From the NCBI RefSeq assembly GCF_000936425.1, contig NZ_AVFK01000010.1, positions 124,001-188,000 on the forward strand: a DNA stretch of 64,000 bases, given 5' to 3'. This document shows, in pieces, positions 57,439 through 64,000 of the stretch. Origin of the DNA: Skermanella aerolata KACC 11604 (GTDB lineage Bacteria; Pseudomonadota; Alphaproteobacteria; Azospirillales; Azospirillaceae). The position numbers and the translations under genes were made by a program. The notes beneath the pieces were generated by a model. The model saw nothing but the letters and a program-made list of their open reading frames with translations. It had not been told where the DNA came from and searched no databases. Every line of letters starts with the position of its first letter. Position 1 is the first letter of the stretch.

Positions 57439-58251
57439 TCATCTGAGATCGCGGTAGATCTCCGCCGCCGCATCGTGCAACTCGCGCCCTTCCGGCAGGA
57501 CGCCGCCGCCAAGGGCGCTCAAGCGCCGCACACCCAGGCTGTTGACCGAAACGACTTCGTCGGCGCGTTCGAGGTCGGCCGGCGTCAGGCTCCTCTCCGT
57601 GATGCTCAGCCGCTCCAGCAGCCTGCGACGCAATGTGCCGGGCAGAGCGCCATCGCCGGCCGGCGGCGTCGCCATCTCCTTGCCGAAACGCACCATCAGG
57701 TTGGCGGCGGTAAAGCAGGCGACGTTTCCCCGACCGTTCAGGAGCACCGCGTCGTCGGCGCCCCGTTCGTTCGCTTCGCCGAGTGCGATGATGTTGTCCA
57801 GATAGCCCAACGACTTGATGCGCGAGAGCGGGGAAGATTCGTTCCGCCGCGTCCTTGTCGCGATGATTGCGGTGAAGCAGTCCGGTCTCGACGGCAGTCC
57901 CGCCGCCGTGATGCAGACCGTCGGTACCGCATCCGGGGAAGGGGCCAGTCCCCGCACGCCTTGCCCCCGGGTGACGGTCAGCCGAAGGACGCCCTCGGCC
58001 ATGCCATTGGCCTCGCGGGTATCCTCCAGGTGCCGGGCCAGATCACGGCCCCGGCCAAGATGCGGAAACCCAAGGATATCGAGTGCCGCCGCCAGCCGCT
58101 CCAGGTGAGCCTGGACATCGACCACGCCGCCGTTCCGCACGCGTAAAGTCTCGAAGACTCCATCGCCCAGCGTAAAACCGCGGTCCGCCAAAGCGACGCC
58201 GGCGCCTGGCTGGTCGACGATCCCGTCGTTCAGGAAACACTTCGCGGTCAT
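57439..58251 (-). CDS. pabC: aminodeoxychorismate lyase-like class IV aminotransferase
   Basis: PLP enzyme of 270 residues, fold type IV. The PLP lysine is Lys146 in SRIKSLGYLDNI; LGDGVFETLRV and NGRGNVACFTAANLMV are the other family blocks. Relatives include D-alanine and branched-chain aminotransferases, but the 4-base overlap with a PabA-PabB gene makes 4-amino-4-deoxychorismate lyase the best call, the step that yields p-aminobenzoate for folate. It converges with the Cache gene 15 bases away. Confidence 0.88.
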   Translation of the reverse strand: MTAKCFLNDGIVDQPGAGVALADRGFTLGDGVFETLRVRNGGVVDVQAHLERLAAALDILGFPHLGRGRDLARHLEDTREANGMAEGVLRLTVTRGQGVRGLAPSPDAVPTVCITAAGLPSRPDCFTAIIATRTRRNESSPLSRIKSLGYLDNIIALGEANERGADDAVLLNGRGNVACFTAANLMVRFGKEMATPPAGDGALPGTLRRRLLERLSITERSLTPADLERADEVVSVNSLGVRRLSALGGGVLPEGRELHDAAAEIYRDLR

Positions 58252-60302
58252 TCTTCCGGCTCCCGCACCTTCGATCGGCTTTTCGTGACGGCAGCGACCA
58301 ATGCCGCCGCCTTCAACTCGATCTCCGCCACCTCATCTGCCGGATTGGACAGCGCCACGATGGCTCCACCGGTCCCGACCGTGCTCGTCTGTCCATCCGA
58401 AACGATGGTCCGGATCACGATATTCAGATCGGCCGCACCGTCGAGGCTGAAGAAGCCGATGCTTCCGGAGTAGATGCCGCGCGGCGTTCCTTCCAGCCGC
58501 TCGATGATCTCCATGGTGCGCCGCTTCGGAGCGCCGGTCATCGATCCGCCGGGGAACGTGGCGCGGAAACAATCCACCGCGTCGCACTCCGGCCGCAATC
58601 GCCCCTCTACCGTTGTCACGAGCTGGTGGACGGTGCGGTAGCTTTCCACATCCATCAGGCTTGGAACATGGACCGAACCGACCTGACAGACGCGGCCCAG
58701 GTCGTTGCGCAGGAGGTCGGTGATCATCAGGTTTTCCGACCGGTCCTTTTCGTCGCCGGCCAGGGCGGCGCGCAGGCGCGCGTCCTCCTCCGGCGTCTTT
58801 CCACGCCGCCGGGTGCCCTTGATCGGCTTCGTCCGCACGGTGCCGGCGGGATCGATGCGGAGAAATTGTTCCGGCGAGGAGCAAAGGACACTCAACTCCC
58901 CGAAGCGCAGATAAGCCGCATGGGGAGCGGGGTTGAGCCGGCGCAGCAGAAGGTAGGTCCCTAGCGGATCGTCCAGCGGCGGCAGGTAGAGCCGGTTGGT
59001 CAGGCAAACCTCATAGCTTTCGCCGGCGCGGATTTCCTCAAGGCAGGCTTCGATCAGCCGGAGATAGTCCGGGGTGGAATGGTGCCAGGAAATGGCAGGC
59101 GGGCCAGCGGCATCCCACTCTTCCGCCGGGGTGGCGTCCAGCTCCAGCCGCTCCAGCGTTGTGGAGCAGTGGGTCAACCAGTCGAGTTCCGGATCACCTC
59201 CTTCCGGCGCCACCGTCACCGCGTAGACCGCCTCCTCGCCATGATCGAAGCACAGGAAGCGGCCGGGGAAGATCAGCTGCGCGTCGGGATGCGGCGATGA
59301 AGGCGTCGCCCGCCAGCCGTCCTCCGTCCTCAGTTCGTATCCCAGGTAACCGACGAACCCGCCCTTGAACGGGAAAGGGGCCAGCTGCGCGTCGATATCG
59401 ATGCCGGCCAGCCGCCGCTGGACGAAAGTCAGGATATTCTCATCCGGACCGGCCATCGTGCCCGATCGGTGCGAATGGACGGATGCGTTAGGCCCGCCGT
59501 CGTCTCCCATGTAGGAGAAGCCGCCTGCCGGCAAAGCAGCGCCGTCGAGCCAGAAGGCATTGGAAGAATTGGCGAACAGCAGCCTGAACGCCGCGGCCGG
59601 ATCGACCGCGCCGCCAATGCGTCGGTATTGCAGACGCCATGCCGCCGGACCTTCCGCCCGGCGCTGCGTCGCCTTCGCCGTGGTCCGGCTTGCCCTTGGC
59701 TTGCCGCGCGGACGGTTGGCGGCGTATCGCGCCGTCAAGTCCCGGAAATTCCGCAGCAGGGTATCGCCATGTTCCGACAGGATCGATTCGGGATGGAACT
59801 GTACGCCCCACAGCGGCCGGGTCTCATGCTCGACAGCCATGATCAGGCCGTCCTCCGTCCAGGCCGTCGCCCGCAGCCCGGGAGGCAGGGGCGGAACCGC
59901 CACCAGCGAGTGGTAGCGCACGGCGCGGAACGGTGACGGCAAGCCCTGGAACAGTCCGGAACCCGTGTGATGGATGCCGCTGACGCGGCCATGCATGGGG
60001 ACCGGTGCACGCTCCACGACGCCGCCAAGGACATGGCAGATCCCCTGGTGGCCCAGGCAGATGCCAAGGACCGGCGCCGTCTCCTCCCGGATCAGCCGGG
60101 CACAGATGCCGAAATCGGCATCCAGCGTCGGCGTGCCCGGACCAGGCGACAGGACGACGTTGTCGTAGTCCAGCCGCTGCAACTCGTCCCAGGACAACGC
60201 GTCGTTCCGGACGACGAGCGGCTCGCAGCCGTTCACCAAGGCCAGCAGATGGAAAACGTTGTAGGTGAACGAGTCATAGTTATCGATGATCAGCGTCCTC
60301 AT
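58248..60302 (-). CDS. pabB: PabA-PabB fusion, aminodeoxychorismate synthase
   Basis: A 684-residue fusion. The N-terminal glutamine amidotransferase (about 1-195) has Cys82 in GICLGHQG and His170-Glu172 in FHPES. The C-terminal chorismate-binding domain has KPIKGTRRRGKTPEED, SENLMITDLLRNDLGRV and GSMTGAPKRRTMEIIE. Together they convert chorismate and glutamine to aminodeoxychorismate. A linker (RPRGKPRASRTTAK) joins the halves. The start ATG 60302 has GAGGCGGG upstream and the true PabA N-terminus; a longer frame is rejected. Operon with pabC. Confidence 0.92.
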   Translation of the reverse strand: MRTLIIDNYDSFTYNVFHLLALVNGCEPLVVRNDALSWDELQRLDYDNVVLSPGPGTPTLDADFGICARLIREETAPVLGICLGHQGICHVLGGVVERAPVPMHGRVSGIHHTGSGLFQGLPSPFRAVRYHSLVAVPPLPPGLRATAWTEDGLIMAVEHETRPLWGVQFHPESILSEHGDTLLRNFRDLTARYAANRPRGKPRASRTTAKATQRRAEGPAAWRLQYRRIGGAVDPAAAFRLLFANSSNAFWLDGAALPAGGFSYMGDDGGPNASVHSHRSGTMAGPDENILTFVQRRLAGIDIDAQLAPFPFKGGFVGYLGYELRTEDGWRATPSSPHPDAQLIFPGRFLCFDHGEEAVYAVTVAPEGGDPELDWLTHCSTTLERLELDATPAEEWDAAGPPAISWHHSTPDYLRLIEACLEEIRAGESYEVCLTNRLYLPPLDDPLGTYLLLRRLNPAPHAAYLRFGELSVLCSSPEQFLRIDPAGTVRTKPIKGTRRRGKTPEEDARLRAALAGDEKDRSENLMITDLLRNDLGRVCQVGSVHVPSLMDVESYRTVHQLVTTVEGRLRPECDAVDCFRATFPGGSMTGAPKRRTMEIIERLEGTPRGIYSGSIGFFSLDGAADLNIVIRTIVSDGQTSTVGTGGAIVALSNPADEVAEIELKAAALVAAVTKSRSKVREPEE

Positions 60303-60627
60303 CGATCCCGCCTCTTTTCCATCCAGGTAAGTCCCGCAAGCCCGATATATGCCGGCTGGACAGGCCGATTTCACGCGGCGAATGGCGCTGCTCAAAAAGA
60401 ACGCCCGCAAATCGAACGACTTGCGGGCGAGTTGAACAGGGAGGCTTCACGTCTGGGAGACGCTGAGTCCGAAGACCCAACCCTGAACAAGGTCCAGGGC
60501 GAAACAGCGAATATTGCATCGCAATATCCACTAGCCAATTAATTGGTCATTTGGTGCCCAGATTCCATGCATGATTCGAGGAAGCGCCCATGCACCTTCC
60601 GCATGGCTTTGAAGCGCAACGATTCGC
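60303..60627. other. intergenic region with three palindromes between pab operon and lysR
   Basis: 325 bases without a supported gene. Hairpins: a 9-bp stem (60402-60410 with 60421-60429), a 7-bp stem (60511-60517 with 60521-60527) and a perfect 12-base palindrome CCAATTAATTGG (60535-60546). They may end lysR and control pab transcription. Confidence 0.55.
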
Positions 60628-61518
60628 TCAGAAAGCTGTCTCCGCTACTTTGCGCACGAGGAAGTCACGGAACGCATCGATGCGCTTCGAATGACGCAGT
60701 TCCTCGGCGTAGACGAAGTAGGTCTCGACCTTGGGGCCGTTCAGTTCCGGTAGGACGCGGACGATGTCGCGGCTGCCCTCGACCATATAATCCGGCAATG
60801 CGGCCATGCCCAAACCGCTCTCCACCGCCTTGAAGATCGCGTATACATTGTTGACGCGCATGATGGGGTTCCGGGTACCCTGCGGCGGGTCGCCGGCGTC
60901 CAGCAGCCAGTTGATGTTGGAGATCGGGGCGCGCATGTCCGTCGGGTAGGCGATCAGGTCGTGGTTGTCGAGTTCCTGGACCGTCTTGGGCACGCCTTTA
61001 CGTTTCAGGTAGCTGACATGGCCGTAGACGTGGAACCGTATCGTCATCAGGTGACGCTGGATCAGGTCGGGTTGCCTGGGCTGCGTCATGCGGATGGCGA
61101 TGTCGGCTTCGCGCATGCCCAAGTCGAGTTCCGTGTCGTCCAGCAGCAGGGAAAGCTGGATATCGGGAAACTTCTGAAGGAACTCGCGGGCGCGCGGCGT
61201 CAGCCACGTCGTGCCGAAGGCCACCGTAGTGGTGATCTTCAGCGGTCCCTTGGCGTGCTCGCGGCTCTCCGTCAGCATCGCCTCGGTCATCGACAGCTTG
61301 GCGAAGACGTCGCGGGCCGTCTTGTTGAGCAATTCGCCCTGCTCGGTCAGGATCAGACCGCGCGCGTGCCGATGGAACAGCGGCACGTTCAGGCTTTCCT
61401 CAAGCGCGCTGATCTGTCGGCTGACAGCGGATTGACTTAAATTGAGGCTTTCGCCGGCATGAGTGAAACTGCCGGCTTCGGCCACCGCGTGGAAGACCCG
61501 AAGCTTATCCCAGTCCAT
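60628..61518 (-). CDS. LysR family transcriptional regulator
   Basis: A 296-residue LTTR. The winged helix-turn-helix is FHAVAEAGSFTHAGESLNLSQSAVSRQISALEESL in the first 45 residues, and a periplasmic-binding-like effector domain spans about 90-290. It lies immediately upstream of trxB, in the opposite gene order sense on the same strand, an arrangement seen in other alphaproteobacteria; a redox-linked role is therefore plausible but unproven. Ligand unknown. Confidence 0.9.
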   Translation of the reverse strand: MDWDKLRVFHAVAEAGSFTHAGESLNLSQSAVSRQISALEESLNVPLFHRHARGLILTEQGELLNKTARDVFAKLSMTEAMLTESREHAKGPLKITTTVAFGTTWLTPRAREFLQKFPDIQLSLLLDDTELDLGMREADIAIRMTQPRQPDLIQRHLMTIRFHVYGHVSYLKRKGVPKTVQELDNHDLIAYPTDMRAPISNINWLLDAGDPPQGTRNPIMRVNNVYAIFKAVESGLGMAALPDYMVEGSRDIVRVLPELNGPKVETYFVYAEELRHSKRIDAFRDFLVRKVAETAF

Positions 61519-61683
61519 GAATCGTCCCGTTCATCGGCGGACGGAGGAAACCCGTCCGTCGCATCGTCTTGGCCGGCGGCGCTGCCGGCCCTGCGATGAT
61601 ATACCGCGCCGTACAGCAAGGCCACGCCAGTTAGGCCTGAAAAAGCATGATTCCTGGTCAACCGTCACGAAAATGCCAGTTTC

Positions 61684-61707
61684 GGGCAAGGGGAATGCCC
61701 CTTGCCC
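61684..61707 (-). terminator. terminator hairpin of trxB
   Basis: A perfect 10-bp stem (61684-61693 with 61698-61707), 4-base loop, 12 bases after the trxB stop on the minus strand. It separates trxB from lysR. Confidence 0.7.
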
Positions 61708-61719
61708 TATCCGGTTCGG

Positions 61720-62733
61720 TTATTCCCAGGCCCCGATCATCTGCGGATTGGCCGCTTCGCGAAGCGCTTCCTCCGGCGAGCCCTGGTGTTCGGCCAGGAA
61801 CTTCTCCGCTTCCAGCGCCGCCATGCAGCCCATTCCGGCCGCCGTGACCGCCTGCCGGTAGATCTTGTCCTTGACGTCGCCCGCGGCGAACACGCCCGGA
61901 ACGTTGGTCGCGGTCGAATCGGGAGCGGTCAGGATATAGCCTTCCGGATCGGTGCTGACCTTGCCCTGGAAGATCTTGGTGGCGGGATCGTGGCCGATCG
62001 CGATGAAGACGCCTTCGACCGGCAGGGTCGAGACCGCGTCCGTCTTGATGTTGCGGAGCTTCAGGCCGGTGACGGCCTTGGGCGAATCGTCGCCGCCTTC
62101 GCCCAGGATCTCATCGACCACGGTGTCCCATACAACCTCTACCTTCGGATTGCGGAACAGCCGTTCCTGCATGATCTTCTCGGCGCGGAACTGGTCGCGC
62201 CGGTGGATCACCGTCACCTTGGATGCGTGGTTGGTCAGGTACAGGGCTTCTTCGACCGCCGTGTTGCCGCCGCCGACCAGCGCAATCTCCTTGCCGCGGA
62301 AGAAGAAGCCGTCGCAGGTGGCGCAGGCGGATACCCCCGCGCCGGCGTAGGTGCGCTCGCTCTCCAGCCCCAGCCAGCGGGCCTGAGCACCGGTCGCGAT
62401 GATCACGGTGTCGCCGGTATACAGGTCGCCGCTGTCGGCCTTCGCCTCGAACGGGCGCTTGGAGAAGTCGACCTCCGTGATGACGTCAAAGAACATCTCC
62501 GTCCCGACATGCTCGGCCTGTTTCTGCATCTGCTCCATCAGCCAGGGACCCTGGATGACGTCGGCGAACCCCGGAAAGTTCTCGACGTCGGTGGTGATCA
62601 TGAGCTGCCCGCCCGGCTGCAAGCCCTGGACCAGGATCGGCTTCAGGTTGGCGCGCGCGGCGTAGATCGCGGCAGTATAGCCGGCCGGGCCGGCGCCGAT
62701 GATCAGGACCTTGGAGTGATGATGAGCAGGCAT
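61720..62733 (-). CDS. trxB: thioredoxin reductase
   Basis: NADPH-dependent flavoprotein that reduces thioredoxin. 337 residues. FAD motif GAGPAGYTAAIYAARA (13-28), redox-active Cys137 and Cys140 in CATCDG, NADPH motif GGGNTAVEEALYLTN, and the C-terminal FAD motif GVFAAGDVKDKIYRQAVTAAG. The ATG at 62733 matches the family N-terminus; an upstream start adds 34 residues of non-family sequence. Followed by a hairpin and then lysR on the same strand. Confidence 0.96.
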   Translation of the reverse strand: MPAHHHSKVLIIGAGPAGYTAAIYAARANLKPILVQGLQPGGQLMITTDVENFPGFADVIQGPWLMEQMQKQAEHVGTEMFFDVITEVDFSKRPFEAKADSGDLYTGDTVIIATGAQARWLGLESERTYAGAGVSACATCDGFFFRGKEIALVGGGNTAVEEALYLTNHASKVTVIHRRDQFRAEKIMQERLFRNPKVEVVWDTVVDEILGEGGDDSPKAVTGLKLRNIKTDAVSTLPVEGVFIAIGHDPATKIFQGKVSTDPEGYILTAPDSTATNVPGVFAAGDVKDKIYRQAVTAAGMGCMAALEAEKFLAEHQGSPEEALREAANPQMIGAWE

Positions 62734-62850
62734 GCGATGAAAGCCCCGGATTCTAATCTGAAATGGATGGAACGGAACGTAACTTATGGCCGCTTGAACA
62801 TGGGCAGGGACGGTTCCCCCGTCAACCTGACCCATTCCAACCGGACGCCG

Positions 62851-63843
62851 TCAACCGGCCCGCCTTGGCGCTTCGATCCGCTGCCCCGTCCGCTCTTCCA
62901 GCCGTCGCCTGATTTCGGCGCCGACTATGGCGGTATCGTCCGGCGGCTCGTAGCTCCAGTGGTCGAGTTCGCCGGTGAACGGCCGGATGATTCCGGCTTC
63001 CTTCAGCGCCCGGTGGAAGGTCTGGAACTTGGGCGACCCTCCGTCCAGCTCGATGATGTAGACCGGCTTGCCGGTCGAGCAGGCTTCCGACACCATCGAC
63101 ACGCTGTCGCTGGTGACGACGATCACGTCGGCCAGCGCCAGGAAGGCGAAGTACGGGTTCTCGCCCTTGCCGTCCCAGACGACCGACGGCACGTCGGCCA
63201 TGCGCGCCCGCAGGATCGCCTCGTTGTCGGCGCCTGTCCGGCGCGACGGGGTGACCAGCAGGCCGGCGCCGTGCTGCTTGGCGAGGTTCGCCAGCTTCTC
63301 CGCCACATCGCCCATGATGACCGGGGTCATGCGGAACAGCTTGTTGGTGCCGCCGATCAGCACCGCGATCCGAGGATGCGGCAGGTGCTCGTAGGCCGGC
63401 CCCAGCCGCTCCGCCGCGGCCGCTAGCTTATCCGGCGTGATCAGGTGCAGCGCTCCGCGTGTCGTGATGACGTTGGGACCGCGCAAGCGATCGTGCTCCG
63501 GCACGACGACGAGGTCGAGCAGGCGCGGCGGAATCTGCGGGTCCTGGAGGTGGACCGCGAAGGTCTTGCCCCGGCTGGCGCGCCGGACGCCGAGAGCCGG
63601 CGTCACGGCGGCCCGGCCACAGCTGATCAGCAGATCGGGCCAGGGCGGCTCCAGCGCGTCGCTGCCGGGGGCGGTCGAGTGCCGCGGCCCCAGCCGGAAG
63701 AACGGACTTAGCTGCTTCCACGGCGTGCGCAGTGTCACTCGCTTGATGACCGGAGGGATGCCGACCGCCTCGGCCAGTCCGATGCATTGGTTTTCCATGC
63801 CGGCCTTGCCGTCGCTGACAACCCAGCAGGTTAGATTTTGCAC
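62851..63843 (-). CDS. ELM1/DUF1022 family protein
   Basis: A 330-residue member of the ELM1 family, named after a plant mitochondrial fission factor and frequent in alphaproteobacteria. WVVSDGKAGMENQCIGLAEA opens the protein, LIGGTNKLFRM and the glycosyltransferase-B-like block DVIVVTSDSVSMVSEACSTGKPV are its signature. The fold suggests a nucleotide-sugar enzyme; no activity is established. It lies 117 bases upstream of trxB on the same strand. The remaining 157 bases to the window end show no gene. Confidence 0.87.
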   Translation of the reverse strand: MQNLTCWVVSDGKAGMENQCIGLAEAVGIPPVIKRVTLRTPWKQLSPFFRLGPRHSTAPGSDALEPPWPDLLISCGRAAVTPALGVRRASRGKTFAVHLQDPQIPPRLLDLVVVPEHDRLRGPNVITTRGALHLITPDKLAAAAERLGPAYEHLPHPRIAVLIGGTNKLFRMTPVIMGDVAEKLANLAKQHGAGLLVTPSRRTGADNEAILRARMADVPSVVWDGKGENPYFAFLALADVIVVTSDSVSMVSEACSTGKPVYIIELDGGSPKFQTFHRALKEAGIIRPFTGELDHWSYEPPDDTAIVGAEIRRRLEERTGQRIEAPRRAG

Positions 63844-64000
63844 GATCGCGGGCCTTCTTCGTTGCTGACCGGTGACGGGGCCGTGGTCGGGAATAGCACA
63901 TTCCGCCTATTATAAAGTTTCGCACTTGTAAGGCGGCTTGGACTTGGCGTAAACCAGTGGTCTGTGTAATATCCTTTCCAATTCATCCCTAGAGGCTACA

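Noticed and set aside
60380-60440. tRNA-like or leader-peptide gene around the 60402 hairpin
   Set aside because: Only one stem is present; no cloverleaf, anticodon arm or CCA end, and the short frame has no ribosome site.

Overview
This 64 kb window is a GC-rich, gene-dense bacterial chromosome segment. The gene content points to an alphaproteobacterium of the Rhodospirillales type, and an Azospirillaceae-like organism such as Skermanella or Azospirillum is my best guess. The clues are a CarD regulator, an RpoH sigma factor, FdxA, an ELM1/DUF1022 protein, a Suv3-like helicase next to an S4 protein, a LysR-trxB pair, a PabA-PabB fusion and a carotenoid glycosyl-ester type cluster. The genus is an inference; no rRNA is present. 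I found no tRNA, CRISPR array, insertion sequence or integrase.

Layout. 1-1.5 kb: end of the ATP synthase operon (atpD partial, atpC, terminator). 1.5-12.5 kb: mostly housekeeping and stress genes: a diiron ferritin-like protein, rpoH, a metallophosphatase homologue that has lost most metal ligands, carD, fdxA, TerB-like, DUF938 methyltransferase, TerC, an S4/Suv3-helicase pair and a secreted protein of unknown function. 12.6-20.8 kb: htpG, a class III nucleotide cyclase, an orphan clpX with an altered ClpP loop, a secreted nuclease-fold protein, proline iminopeptidase and a PagL-like barrel. 21.2-25.5 kb: rpmI-rplT-pheST. 25.6-30.6 kb: a zinc/cation exporter, a large hybrid histidine kinase and a Lin0512 protein. 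30.6-37.4 kb: a complete RND tripartite efflux operon with a divergent TetR repressor, and a perfect operator sitting on the promoter.

After a short, visibly AT-richer patch with one orphan gene (37.4-38.2 kb) comes the most distinctive region, 38.2-48.8 kb. A divergent aldehyde dehydrogenase faces an operon of two CrtN/CrtI-type desaturases, an acyltransferase and a family 2 glycosyltransferase. These are the five tailoring functions of a staphyloxanthin-like carotenoid glycosyl ester, without the synthase. It runs on into a translationally coupled type III polyketide synthase, methyltransferase and FAD oxidoreductase triad that resembles phenolic-lipid operons, followed by an SDR lacking its catalytic triad. 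I regard this combined pigment/polyketide locus as the best candidate for undescribed biochemistry.

48.8-64 kb: amidase, a response regulator coupled to a small DHp-like protein, msrP, two dps paralogues with an iron-control-like box, an EF-G paralogue, a soluble Cache protein, folate genes pabC-pabAB, and lysR, trxB and ELM1. Three long palindromes each lie between convergent genes; two carry the GTAG foot expected of REP elements.
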